Shown here one piece after another: positions 14,730-22,739 of a DNA stretch of 64,000 nt. Source of the DNA: a virus. Location: positions 1 through 64,000 of IMG/VR virus record IMGVR_UViG_3300027861_000001. The stretch is one strand, 5' to 3'. Position numbers and translations under genes: made by a program. Under the pieces are notes generated by a model, which was given only the letters and a program-made list of their open reading frames with translations, ran no database searches and was not told the DNA's origin. Numbering within the stretch: the first letter of the stretch is position 1; each line of letters opens with the position of its first letter.

Positions 14730-14758
14730 TTGACATTTCGTCAGGCATATGATATTAT
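14730..14758 (+). promoter_or_regulatory. Rightward promoter of the long 14796 block
   Basis: TTGACA (14730-14735), spacer TTTCGTCA-GGC-ATA-TGA, TATTAT (14753-14758). From the GGC onward nearly identical to the promoter at 36393. A small CTCG-TC-CGAG dyad lies just upstream (14713-14722). Confidence 0.9.
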
Positions 14759-14795
14759 AGTAGTGTAAAGGTCAATCTGAAGGAGCATATTCTTA

Positions 14796-15017
14796 ATGAA
14801 GAAAAAAAGTACGATTAAAGTAGGCTTTCATTGTGATGGTTTTTACAGTGCATGTGAAAATAGAGGATTTCGTGACTCAGCAGACGTTAAAAAGAGAGCT
14901 TTCTGTGAGTCTGGTGGGCAATATACAGATAGAACCATGTGTAGGCATTGCGTAGAACTAAAAAGTAGGTTCCGTAATAAACCACAAAAAAGGATTTGGA
15001 ACTCCAAGAAAAAGTAG
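14796..15017 (+). CDS. Small basic Cys-containing protein
   Basis: 73 residues starting MKKKSTIKVGFHCDGFYS; CRHC knuckle near 46-49 plus two earlier cysteines; very basic end (RNKPQKRIWNSKKK). AAGGAG lies about 11 bases upstream. First gene of the long rightward block. A nucleic-acid binder would fit but is not shown. Confidence 0.7.
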   Translation: MKKKSTIKVGFHCDGFYSACENRGFRDSADVKKRAFCESGGQYTDRTMCRHCVELKSRFRNKPQKRIWNSKKK

Positions 15018-15025
15018 GGGTAAAA

Positions 15026-15142
15026 ATGAAAATAACTAAGAAAACTATTGTAAATGGAATAACTCGTCAACTATTAAGATTTGTTGTTGGGACAATTATC
15101 GTTTTGGTTTTATTGTGTATTATTGTTTCTTTTTTAGATTAA
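15026..15142 (+). CDS. 38-residue membrane peptide
   Basis: MKITKKTIVNGITRQLLRF then one long hydrophobic helix (VVGTIIVLVLLCIIVSFL). AGGGG upstream. Next gene's AAGGAG follows the stop. Confidence 0.6.
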   Translation: MKITKKTIVNGITRQLLRFVVGTIIVLVLLCIIVSFLD

Positions 15143-15158
15143 GGAGATATACATAGTT

Positions 15159-15503
15159 ATGCTGGAAGAAGCTTCAACAGAAATACTAAATAATATACAC
15201 ACCAACGAGATAACCTTAAGAGCTAAAACTAGAAAAGTATTTAATGAAGCAAACAGTATATATGCAAAAGCTAGGGAAACTTATACTTCCCACTATCGTA
15301 TAGATACTACAGCAAATGGTGGCAAGGAGTTTAAAAAACTGTTAAAGGTGTCAGGATGGTTGTACAAAAGGGGAGATGTTACTTTTAACGAGTATTTAAA
15401 ATTACAAAGCAAAGTAGACGACGTAGTGAATACCAAAAATAACTTAACAAACCTGTTTACTGTTTTGGAGTTTTACTATGTGAGAGGGAATGTACTATGC
15501 TAA
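15159..15503 (+). CDS. Unknown helical 114-residue protein
   Basis: All-helical text (EITLRAKTRKVFNEANSIY; NEYLKLQSKVDDVVNTK). Overlaps the radical SAM gene by 7 bases, so the two are probably translated together and may work together. Not recognised. Confidence 0.7.
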   Translation: MLEEASTEILNNIHTNEITLRAKTRKVFNEANSIYAKARETYTSHYRIDTTANGGKEFKKLLKVSGWLYKRGDVTFNEYLKLQSKVDDVVNTKNNLTNLFTVLEFYYVRGNVLC

Positions 15504-16078
15504 AACATATCATTACAACAAAGTGTGACAGGGAATGTCCGTATTGTATTACAAAAAACGTTCCTGCTGGGTGTACTACAGACTTTAAATTGCTTAAGGA
15601 AACTTATAAAAGGCTGACAAAACAGGGACACAAACAAATAATGTTAACAGGTGGAGAACCTACACTCGCCGAAGACTTTCAAACACTAGCATTTTGTGCT
15701 AAGATGTGGTTTGATAAAATACATATAACAACACAGAATGAGTCAATGCTGGATTGGGTGGCAATGTACATGGACTCGGTAAATTTCTCCATACACGATA
15801 GAGGTATAATACCAAAAGCTCCTTCCAGTAATGCACCAATTTATGCGGCAGTTATGGTGTCTTCATATTATGCTGACCTACCAAATGAACTGAACAAGTT
15901 AGGTTACAGTGGGCTAACAATAAATGAAGACTACCGAGGTACAGAAGATTTTGAAAGACCTATTCCCCAAATAGAAAACTTTTCAATAAGAATAAATAAG
16001 AGAGGATATTGTATTACTGATGAAACAATTATCCTCCCTAGTTTAGAAGTTATAACAGACTTTAGACCTTATCTGTAG
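15497..16078 (+). CDS. Short radical SAM protein
   Basis: 193 residues. CDRECPYC (10-17) is the CX3CX2C motif binding the SAM [4Fe-4S] cluster; MLTGGEPTL (about 49-57) is the GGE SAM-binding motif; later HITTQNES and SVNFSIHD fit the barrel strands. It is shorter than usual (no SPASM domain), similar in size to activases. The helical protein just upstream is a possible partner. Substrate unknown. Confidence 0.85.
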   Translation: MLKHIITTKCDRECPYCITKNVPAGCTTDFKLLKETYKRLTKQGHKQIMLTGGEPTLAEDFQTLAFCAKMWFDKIHITTQNESMLDWVAMYMDSVNFSIHDRGIIPKAPSSNAPIYAAVMVSSYYADLPNELNKLGYSGLTINEDYRGTEDFERPIPQIENFSIRINKRGYCITDETIILPSLEVITDFRPYL

Positions 16079-16088
16079 GAGAAAAAAA

Positions 16089-16217
16089 ATGAATGTTAAC
16101 TACATCGGTCAAGGATTAGCCACAGTCGGAGTGTGCGCGCTAGTTGGATTTCTAATTCATACTACTGGTACAGATGCGTGGGCTTGGTTACTCTTGGTGC
16201 TTTTGATAGTTTGGTAA
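16089..16217 (+). CDS. 42-residue two-helix membrane peptide
   Basis: MNVNYIGQGLATVGVCALVG, a short loop (HTTGTDAW), then AWLLLVLLIVW. AGGAG upstream; next gene's AGGAGG begins at its stop. Confidence 0.6.
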   Translation: MNVNYIGQGLATVGVCALVGFLIHTTGTDAWAWLLLVLLIVW

Positions 16218-16229
16218 GTAGGAGGAAAA

Positions 16230-16445
16230 ATGTTTAGATGTGCTGATTGTGGAAACGTGTCAAAACCTAGGGAAGCTCGTAACTTGGTGGTTACTAAAAC
16301 TAGGAAAAAAGAGTATCCATACAGACCAAAAGCTTTTAAGTTTTGGCAGAATGGTAAAGAAGAAAGAAGGGATGATTCTGGTGGAACCGGAGTTGAGATC
16401 GTTGCTGAAAAAGCAATTTGTAAATCTTGTTTAGAGGCATATTGA
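16230..16445 (+). CDS. Zinc-ribbon protein
   Basis: 71 residues with CADCGN at 4-9 and CKSC near the C-terminus, enclosing a basic loop (KTRKKEYPYRPKAFKFW). AGGAGG site. Probably structural zinc; possible nucleic-acid contact. Function unknown. Confidence 0.75.
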   Translation: MFRCADCGNVSKPREARNLVVTKTRKKEYPYRPKAFKFWQNGKEERRDDSGGTGVEIVAEKAICKSCLEAY

Positions 16446-16446
16446 C

Positions 16447-16794
16447 ATGGATAGAGACTATCTCGAAAAAAGATTAGCTAAAATTTGGAGAGAAGTCATC
16501 CTTTTAATGATGAAACGATTTGTTACCTACGATGAAAAAAAGAAAAATGAATTGAATGATAAAATAAATAAGCTACGAGAAGAAGCTAATAGAATAATGG
16601 AAACTTTGGATATGGCGGAAGTGTCATTACCCAGCGTAAAAACTGAACCAAAGTACATCAGGAGACGATGGTTGTTTCTTGCTTATGTAGTTTGTTGTAT
16701 TCTTGTCTTTACGATGCATCCAATATTCGCTATTCCAGCATTTATTTTTCTAGCTTATGAGATTAAATCCATGTACAAAAAGTTACCATTTTAG
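16447..16794 (+). CDS. Membrane protein with N-terminal coiled coil
   Basis: 115 residues. Residues 1-60 are a charged helix (KKKNELNDKINKLREEANRI), then two transmembrane helices (about 76-92 and 95-108). Starts one base after the previous stop. Function unknown. Confidence 0.7.
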   Translation: MDRDYLEKRLAKIWREVILLMMKRFVTYDEKKKNELNDKINKLREEANRIMETLDMAEVSLPSVKTEPKYIRRRWLFLAYVVCCILVFTMHPIFAIPAFIFLAYEIKSMYKKLPF

Positions 16795-16804
16795 GAGAAA
16801 TTAA

Positions 16805-17011
16805 GTGGAAGAAGAAAAAGTAATTACAAGTGTCAGAGGTTCTACTAAAAATGAAGGCAAAGCAAGTCTAATCAAAAGAGGTTATGATGTAAATTGCCCT
16901 GTGTGTGCGAAAAAGTTTAACGACAGTTCCACACAAAAAAGGGTTACTTGCCCAAACTGTAGACACAGCTGGCGAGTTAATTTCAGTGGAAAACCTGAAT
17001 GGGGGAAATAA
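16805..17011 (+). CDS. Zinc-ribbon protein (GTG start)
   Basis: 68 residues, basic. CPVC (31-34) and CPNC (50-53) form a four-cysteine ribbon like those of transcription and translation accessory factors. GTG start follows AGGAG. Stop overlaps the next start (TAATG). Confidence 0.75.
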   Translation: MEEEKVITSVRGSTKNEGKASLIKRGYDVNCPVCAKKFNDSSTQKRVTCPNCRHSWRVNFSGKPEWGK

Positions 17012-17100
17012 TGGAAAATAAAGATTTACTACAAGATACGCTAGACAGAATGAGGTCTATGTTGGCTAAATTAGATGCATTATTGAAGGACAAAAAATGA
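17011..17100 (+). CDS. 29-residue helical peptide
   Basis: MENKDLLQDTLDRMRSMLAK continues as one amphipathic helix with Leu heptads. TAATG overlap upstream and ATGA overlap downstream leave little doubt it is read. Possibly an oligomerising or partner-binding peptide. Confidence 0.55.
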   Translation: MENKDLLQDTLDRMRSMLAKLDALLKDKK

Positions 17101-17462
17101 GTTGGTTGTCTTTTAAAGAGTTACAAATTGTTGGAAAAGTAAATGATAGGGTTATAATTACTGCAAGTAATTATTCCACAACCTGCCCTTGTCCTATTTG
17201 CAAATCACTTTCAGAACATGTTACCAAACTAATAATTGAGTCTTTTGAGATTGGTCTAAATGAGTTAATGGTGCATCTTAAGGTTAATAAGCTAGAAGGA
17301 AACCCTACTTTTGACGAAAATTACATTTCGTTATCGTTGGACGCCGCTCGTTGTTGCGAGGCAGATATAAAGTTTCTTATTTGTAATAACTATTGTGGTT
17401 GTTGTAAAGCAAGGTTTCTTTGTAAAACAACAAGTGACTTTTTTTGGACGGGGGAAGAATAA
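17097..17462 (+). CDS. Protein with CPCPIC knuckle and CX2CX5C motif
   Basis: 121 residues. CPCPIC near 25-30, then an alpha/beta middle, then CGCCKARFLCKTTSDFFW, the family motif set 12 residues before the end. First copy on the + strand of the long block. ATGA overlap with the upstream gene. Confidence 0.75.
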   Translation: MSWLSFKELQIVGKVNDRVIITASNYSTTCPCPICKSLSEHVTKLIIESFEIGLNELMVHLKVNKLEGNPTFDENYISLSLDAARCCEADIKFLICNNYCGCCKARFLCKTTSDFFWTGEE

Positions 17463-17463
17463 A

Positions 17464-17922
17464 ATGAGTAACATGAGAGCAGACAGGGATAGGCGGGCAG
17501 ACGATCAAGAAAGAGACTTAGTAAAACGAGCCAGAGATAATGGGTGTATCTCTAATAGAGTTGATGCTGAGATAGATGTTGAGATATTTTCAGAAGGGCA
17601 TATACAAGTAATAGATTGTAAACAGACTGATGATTCAGTTTTTTATGTAGCAAAAACAGACATAGAGAAAGGATTGGACTATACACAGCGGCTGAGAAAT
17701 TGGTATGCAGGTGTGGAAGTCACATTCCTAGTGGAAATGTTCTTTCCTAAGTATAAAAATAAAAACAAACAACTGTTGGAAATTACGGAAGAAAATCGTG
17801 GGATTAGTATTAAGGTATTAAAAACAAAAGAAGGTATGCTTGCTGTAAGGGCAGATAAAACTCACGGTAAAGGTGTTGGAACCGTAGAAGAATTAAGGAA
17901 AGAGCTAGAAAAGGTGGATTGA
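17464..17922 (+). CDS. Possible PD-(D/E)XK-fold nuclease-like protein
   Basis: 152 residues from ATG 17464 (GGGGGAAG site). Text RVDAEIDVEIF...IQVIDCKQTD has the Asp-x(n)-Asp-x-Lys spacing of the PD-(D/E)XK nuclease core, with Asp for Glu. N-terminus is strongly charged (RADRDRRADDQERD). Resemblance is by motif only; it could be a resolvase-like or degenerate protein. Confidence 0.55.
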   Translation: MSNMRADRDRRADDQERDLVKRARDNGCISNRVDAEIDVEIFSEGHIQVIDCKQTDDSVFYVAKTDIEKGLDYTQRLRNWYAGVEVTFLVEMFFPKYKNKNKQLLEITEENRGISIKVLKTKEGMLAVRADKTHGKGVGTVEELRKELEKVD

Positions 17923-17923
17923 G

Positions 17924-18112
17924 ATGGAATGTCCTTATTGTGAAATGGAAAATTTTGTTCCAGAGGTAGTTTTTACCCATACAGAATATTATGGTGGTGG
18001 TATAAAATACTTTAGATGCCTACACTGTGAGCGTGTTGTTCAGGTAGTTTGTCAAAGAACTGTTCGCCTTAGCGAACCACGTAAAACAGACCACGAAAGT
18101 GACTGGGGATAG
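17924..18112 (+). CDS. Zinc-ribbon protein
   Basis: 62 residues, CPYC (3-6) and CLHC (32-35), basic end. Starts 2 bases after the upstream stop with GGTGG as ribosome site. Function unknown. Confidence 0.75.
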   Translation: MECPYCEMENFVPEVVFTHTEYYGGGIKYFRCLHCERVVQVVCQRTVRLSEPRKTDHESDWG

Positions 18113-18185
18113 TTGGAGGTGAGTAATGACTAAATAGTAAGTTAAAAACTACTAATAAAATCTAAAAAGGAGAAAAGAAGAAACA

Positions 18186-18539
18186 ATGGCTGAAAAAACA
18201 CAAAAAGACAACAGCATGAAAGGGGCATTCATCGATTCCCTGAAAAGAACCAACAAAGAAATCAAGTCAGATCGCGCAGAGGCAATTGGTGAAGATGCTC
18301 AAATCATGTACAGGCGCACAGTCGAGGACTTGGAAGTTGATTTGAAAAGGTTGAAAAGAAATCGAGAAAACATGCTTGACATGAGCCCCGCCAATACTAT
18401 GAGCTTGATGGTAGCTCAGGACTTCGATTCCAGAAAGTTTGTCGAAGATGATATTCAACTGGGCATCGAAATCAGAAATACCGAGATCAAGCTCGAAATC
18501 GCCCAAGAACAGTACGAATTTCTGTTCGGTGTTAGCTAA
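18186..18539 (+). CDS. Helical/coiled-coil protein
   Basis: 117 residues, nearly all charged helix (TVEDLEVDLKRLKRNREN; IRNTEIKLEIAQEQYEF). MAEKTQKDN start resembles MAEKKEK at 6478. GC-richer codons than neighbours, shared with the following VWA gene; the pair could be strongly expressed. Role unknown. Confidence 0.75.
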   Translation: MAEKTQKDNSMKGAFIDSLKRTNKEIKSDRAEAIGEDAQIMYRRTVEDLEVDLKRLKRNRENMLDMSPANTMSLMVAQDFDSRKFVEDDIQLGIEIRNTEIKLEIAQEQYEFLFGVS

Positions 18540-18566
18540 ATTTAATTCAGAAAGGAGAAATTATTT

Positions 18567-19418
18567 ATGGGACATGGAACTTATTCATTCAACAGTCGGT
18601 CAGTCAGAGCGTCTACTATGGGATATAGTACAAAATCAACCCAAGAGCTTTTTCCACAACGTGATATAAATAGTGCTATGAGTCCTGATGGGGTCACTCT
18701 GCGTGAGGCTAGGGACTCAGACGACCATCCAGACTCATTTCCTATTGTTCTTGCGTTGGATGAAACTGGTTCAATGGGATCAATTCCTCACTTCTTGGTA
18801 AAAGAAGGCTTACCAAATATGATGGACAAAATCATCAAAAGTGGTGTGAACAGTCCTCAAATTCTTTTTCTGGGTATCGGAGATCATAAATGTGATAGGT
18901 CGCCGTTACAGGTAGGACAGTTTGAATCTTCGGATGACCTATTGGATAAGTGGCTTACTGATCTGTACCTTGAAGGTGGTGGTGGTGGAAATGCTGGTGA
19001 GAGTTACCATCTGGCATGGTTCTTTGCTGGTAGATACACCTTTACGGACAGCCTGGAGAAACGCGGGAAGAAGGGCGTGCTCATCACTATTGGTGACGAA
19101 CCTACTTTAAAGAGCATTTCGTCAAGCTCACTAAAATCTATTATGGGTGATGGTGAGTATTCCGACGTATCTGCTGCCGAGCTGTTGGATAGTGCTAGGG
19201 AGAAATATCACGTATTTCATCTGCACATGCTCCAAGGGCACAACGGTAACCGGCAAGACGTAAAGGACGGCTGGAAAGAATTAATGGGGGATGATGCAAT
19301 CTTTGTACAGCGTCGGGAAGATGTTGCAGATATTATAGCCGACATTGTTTCAAATGTAGCATTATCGACCAGCAACCAAACAACCAAAGTCAAAGCAACC
19401 ACAGAGGAAATGCTCTAG
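18567..19418 (+). CDS. von Willebrand factor A (VWA) domain protein
   Basis: 283 residues. LALDETGSMGSIP (about 64-76) is the D-x-[ST]-x-S MIDAS metal site with Thr first (DETGSM), followed by GDHKCDR and ITIGDEPT strands that complete the fold. A Gly-rich loop (LEGGGGGNAGES) is unusual. The N-terminal 55 residues are an unrelated leader. VWA proteins usually partner AAA+ ATPases; a MoxR/VWA pair lies at 36-39 kb. Strong AAAGGAG site. Confidence 0.85.
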   Translation: MGHGTYSFNSRSVRASTMGYSTKSTQELFPQRDINSAMSPDGVTLREARDSDDHPDSFPIVLALDETGSMGSIPHFLVKEGLPNMMDKIIKSGVNSPQILFLGIGDHKCDRSPLQVGQFESSDDLLDKWLTDLYLEGGGGGNAGESYHLAWFFAGRYTFTDSLEKRGKKGVLITIGDEPTLKSISSSSLKSIMGDGEYSDVSAAELLDSAREKYHVFHLHMLQGHNGNRQDVKDGWKELMGDDAIFVQRREDVADIIADIVSNVALSTSNQTTKVKATTEEML

Positions 19419-20560
19419 TGAATACAGCAGTCGTTGGGCTTGGGTTCGGAGATGAGGGCAAGGGTGTAGTAACAGATTATCTCTGTTCTCTAAGCCCGCG
19501 TTCTGCTGTGCTAAGATTTTCTGGCGGACATCAAGCAGCACATACCGTATTTTATAACGGCACAAACCACGTATTCTCAAACTTTGGTTCAGGCACACTA
19601 CGAGGATGTGAGACATATTGGAGTGAATTTTGTACATTTGAACCTAGAGGGTTTTGTAACGAACTTAACATTCTAAGAAAAAAAGGTATTTCACCTATAC
19701 TACATATACATAATAATTGTATGGTGACTACACCCTACGATATAATAGCTAATTGGTTATCATCTGAGAGAGCACACGGCACAACCGGAGTAGGTATTTG
19801 GAAGACGATAGAGAGAAATAATAATAACTTTCATCTATCAGCCACACAAATACTTACACAAAATGAGAAAACAACGAAAGCACACATAAAAGAAGTAGCT
19901 AATTACTACAGTAATCTTCAACATGAAAATTTATCTGATATGCTAGAAGAATTTTACGATGCAGTTAAGCAAATTCAGAATGATGACAGTATACAACTGT
20001 TTTATAACTACCCACACGCAAATTCTATGGTGTTTGAAGGAAGTCAAGGATTGCTTTTGGATAAAGACATAGGATTCTGGCCTTATGTAACACCATCAAA
20101 GACTAATATGGAAAATGTATTTAAGTTGGGATATTCTCCAAGTGATGTATTTCTAGTTACTAGAGCATATCAAACTCGTCATGGCACTGGGCCTATGACA
20201 AACGAGGATAAACCTTTCCTCACACGTCAGGTTGAAGCTGCCACACAGGACAACGTATTTCAGGGAAAACTTCGTAAAACTATGCTTGATTTGGACTTAC
20301 TAGAAAAAGGGGTAAGGCTAGGAATTGACCCTGCGTGTGGACAGCGTGGAATAAAAAAGAATTTAGTAATCACATGCTTAGATCAAATAGATGAGTATAC
20401 TCTTACACACAACGAGACGGTACTGTCGTTTGATGGGGTTGGTGAGTTCATTAGTTATATTGGGGAAACTTTGGGAATAACGGGTGAGTTGTATGGTAAT
20501 TACAGTCCTTATTCTGATACGGTTAGTAAAGTGTTGGAGGTTATAGGATGCCAGACATAG
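19418..20560 (+). CDS. Adenylosuccinate synthetase-like (PurA/PurZ family)
   Basis: 380 residues, GTG start overlapping the VWA stop (TAGTG). Family reaction: GTP-dependent joining of aspartate to IMP (or dGMP in PurZ). Visible motifs: GFGDEGKG (9-16) phosphate loop with the catalytic Asp kept; FSGGHQAAHT with the catalytic His; FEGSQGLLLDKDIG; RAYQTRHGTGPM; TCLDQID for GTP. Shorter than bacterial PurA (about 430) and divergent in the TGRxRRxG segment (QGKLRKTML). Classical PurZ replaces the Asp, so this is either a PurA or an intermediate type. See findings for the Z-base question. Confidence 0.85.
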   Translation: MNTAVVGLGFGDEGKGVVTDYLCSLSPRSAVLRFSGGHQAAHTVFYNGTNHVFSNFGSGTLRGCETYWSEFCTFEPRGFCNELNILRKKGISPILHIHNNCMVTTPYDIIANWLSSERAHGTTGVGIWKTIERNNNNFHLSATQILTQNEKTTKAHIKEVANYYSNLQHENLSDMLEEFYDAVKQIQNDDSIQLFYNYPHANSMVFEGSQGLLLDKDIGFWPYVTPSKTNMENVFKLGYSPSDVFLVTRAYQTRHGTGPMTNEDKPFLTRQVEAATQDNVFQGKLRKTMLDLDLLEKGVRLGIDPACGQRGIKKNLVITCLDQIDEYTLTHNETVLSFDGVGEFISYIGETLGITGELYGNYSPYSDTVSKVLEVIGCQT

Positions 20561-20712
20561 TAATACATGACAGAATTAAAATAGGATTTGCGAATAGCGG
20601 TAGTAGGCTTGTTGTTGATGAGGATGGAAATGTTACTTTAATCCAAGACAATGGGAAAAATTCAGAAGAAGAAACTTTCAAAATAGTATTAAAAGGAACT
20701 ATTATAATATGA
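20548..20712 (+). CDS. Unknown 54-residue protein
   Basis: Overlaps the PurA-like gene by 13 bases, with TTGGAGG 8 bases before ATG. Beta-rich text (MPDIVIHDRIKIGFANSGS). Stop overlaps the next start. Not recognised. Confidence 0.6.
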   Translation: MPDIVIHDRIKIGFANSGSRLVVDEDGNVTLIQDNGKNSEEETFKIVLKGTIII

Positions 20713-20978
20713 TTCCTAGGTTACATACGGACTCTTTTGACTGGATTACTTGGAGAGGTGGTCGTTTAGCCGACTTAGGTATTCCTTGTAGAGAAGAGGC
20801 ATTAATAACCAGTGCTGAAATACTAAAGAAGCATATTGTGGGTTATTTAGAGGGAGAAAGATTAACCTGTCGCCCGAAAGCAGGACACACTGCAATTATG
20901 TTGTTGAAAAACGATGAATTTTTCTGGTTCCATTTACGCAACATAGAATTTCAACGTATATTTAAGGAGGTATTATGA
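20709..20978 (+). CDS. Unknown 89-residue protein
   Basis: Compact alpha/beta text (ITWRGGRLADLGIPCREEA; GEFFWFH-like strand). Lies between a PurA-like and a radical SAM gene, overlapping both by 4 bases, so probably a partner of one of them. Not recognised. Confidence 0.7.
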   Translation: MIPRLHTDSFDWITWRGGRLADLGIPCREEALITSAEILKKHIVGYLEGERLTCRPKAGHTAIMLLKNDEFFWFHLRNIEFQRIFKEVL

Positions 20979-21937
20979 AATTAGAAGAAATAGGATTCTA
21001 CACACTGTCGGATGCCAGAGTTAAGCAGGTAGCTTCAACTTCACCTATGTGGAGGGGTGAAATACTTATAACCGACAAATGTAATTTTAAGTGTCCATAC
21101 TGTCAAGGAATAAGAAAAGATTGTGCTGGTGTTTTAACTTTGGATGAGGTAAAAAACATAATTGACTACTGGAGAATGACTGGGTTAAAACATATTAGAT
21201 TTTCTGGTGGTGAACCTACCCTCCACGAAAATTTAATAGATATGGTAGCTTATGCAAAAGTCAAAGGAGTTGAAAGAATCGCCATATCCACCAACGGGTC
21301 TAATGATATTGAAGTTTACAAACAGCTTACTTCTGTCGGTGTTAACGATATGTCAATATCGTTAGATGCCTGCTGTTCTTCTTTTGGTGAACAAATGTGT
21401 GGTGGAATTACAGGAATGTGGGAAAAGGTAGTAGATAATATTAAAGAATTATCTAAGTTAACTTACGTATCACTTGGTATGGTATTCACAAAGGACACGA
21501 TCAGAGATGCCGTTGAAACTATTGAGTTTGGACATTCTCTAGGGGTGTCAGACATAAGAATTATTTCCGCATCACAAGAAGATCAGCTAATCGAAGGTTT
21601 AGGTGGGTTAGCTGATACATTAAAAGAACATCCAATTTTGAATTACAGAATCAACAACTACCTAAACGGCAGAAATGTGAGAGGTATAAGACCTACTGAT
21701 GCAAACAGGTGTGGGTTGGTTGTAGACGACAGTGCCATAGCTGGTAACTATCACTTTCCTTGCATCATATACTTGCGAGAAAAAGGAGAACCTATAGGAA
21801 AGGTTAGTGCTAATATGAGGCAGGAAAGAATGGAATGGTCATTAACTCACGACATTCAAAAAGACCCTATTTGTAGAGAACAGTGTTTGGACGTGTGTAT
21901 AGATTACAACAACAAATACAGGGAGTATCATGATTAA
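20975..21937 (+). CDS. Radical SAM protein with C-terminal cysteine cluster
   Basis: 320 residues. CNFKCPYC (36-43) is the CX3CX2C cluster site; FSGGEPTL the SAM motif; ISTNGS and MSISLDAC the barrel strands, much like MoaA/SPASM proteins. The C-terminal ICREQCLDVC, with Cys at about 246 and 261, could hold an auxiliary cluster. Perfect AAGGAGG site. Substrate unknown; the neighbours are nucleotide enzymes. Confidence 0.85.
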   Translation: MKLEEIGFYTLSDARVKQVASTSPMWRGEILITDKCNFKCPYCQGIRKDCAGVLTLDEVKNIIDYWRMTGLKHIRFSGGEPTLHENLIDMVAYAKVKGVERIAISTNGSNDIEVYKQLTSVGVNDMSISLDACCSSFGEQMCGGITGMWEKVVDNIKELSKLTYVSLGMVFTKDTIRDAVETIEFGHSLGVSDIRIISASQEDQLIEGLGGLADTLKEHPILNYRINNYLNGRNVRGIRPTDANRCGLVVDDSAIAGNYHFPCIIYLREKGEPIGKVSANMRQERMEWSLTHDIQKDPICREQCLDVCIDYNNKYREYHD

Positions 21938-22352
21938 CCCTATAGGAATGATAAAAGAACTGCACTATTTGGCATATCATGACTCATTGACAGGATTATT
22001 TAATCGAAATTACCTGTATAACAAGTTGTGTATTAAAAAGTTCCAGTACGTTTACTTTGTTGATATAAACGGGTTGAGAAAAATTAACAAGTTAGGGCAT
22101 AGTTATGGTGATAGTTATATAAAAAATTGTGTAACTGACATAGTAGGTAAGATGCTTGTGGATGATTGCCTAGTAAGATATGCTGGTGATGAGTTCTTGC
22201 TGTTTTCAACGACAGACAATCTTATTGAAACTAATGATATGTATACTGTGGGGTTGGCTCCGATAGAGAGCGACCTTTACACATCGATTAACGAAGCTGA
22301 CAAAGTAATGCTAGAGCAAAAAGCCGGTGGTTATAGAAGATATATTTATTAG
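21930..22352 (+). CDS. Stand-alone GGDEF-like (diguanylate cyclase fold) protein
   Basis: 140 residues. YHDSLTGLFNR (14-24) is the N-terminal GGDEF-domain signature, FVDINGLRKINK the metal strand, YAGDEFLLF (82-90) the active-site loop with Ala for the first Gly. AGDEF enzymes are sometimes active. It lacks the last helix and strand and any sensor domain, so it is shorter than usual (about 170). Could make or bind c-di-GMP, or be a degenerate nucleotidyltransferase. Confidence 0.8.
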   Translation: MINPIGMIKELHYLAYHDSLTGLFNRNYLYNKLCIKKFQYVYFVDINGLRKINKLGHSYGDSYIKNCVTDIVGKMLVDDCLVRYAGDEFLLFSTTDNLIETNDMYTVGLAPIESDLYTSINEADKVMLEQKAGGYRRYIY

Positions 22353-22728
22353 AGTTTTCCTTGGTCATTTAGTTGGTGACTTTCTATTGCAAAGTCGTGC
22401 AATGGCTCTAGGAAAATCAGAGAAAGGATGGAATGGACACAAATGGTGTACGTTCCATTGCGTGGTTTACACGTTGGCAGTGTGTCTCTTTGCGTGGACT
22501 GCTAATCCTTTATTTATAGTACTTGTTTTTCTTAGCCATTGGCCAATAGATAGATGGTCATTGACTTCATATTGGCTTAAATTAATCAGGAGTAGAAATT
22601 TAGTTGGTGCATATCTATCTGAAGAAAAGTTTAGAGAGTTTGACATAGCATTTTCAGCTATTGTTTACACGGTTGCTGATAATACTTTGCATTTAGTAGC
22701 TCTTTGGGCTATTGTTAACTATATTTAG
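22327..22728 (+). CDS. DUF3307-like membrane protein
   Basis: 133 residues (GTG start), about four transmembrane helices. Opening HLVGDFLLQSRAMALGKSE, then HKWCTFHCVVYTLA and LSHWPIDRWSLTSYW match the DUF3307 family by memory: conserved GDF.LQ, H, and H..ID. Overlaps the GGDEF gene by 26 bases. Family function unknown. Confidence 0.75.
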   Translation: MVIEDIFIRVFLGHLVGDFLLQSRAMALGKSEKGWNGHKWCTFHCVVYTLAVCLFAWTANPLFIVLVFLSHWPIDRWSLTSYWLKLIRSRNLVGAYLSEEKFREFDIAFSAIVYTVADNTLHLVALWAIVNYI

Positions 22729-22739
22729 TAGGGGGAATA

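Noticed and set aside
18439-18669. + strand frame across the 18539/18567 gene boundary
   Set aside because: Overlaps two real genes in another frame and has no SD.
19418-20560. Firm naming as PurZ
   Set aside because: The catalytic Asp typical of PurA is retained and no datZ is seen, so only the family is called.
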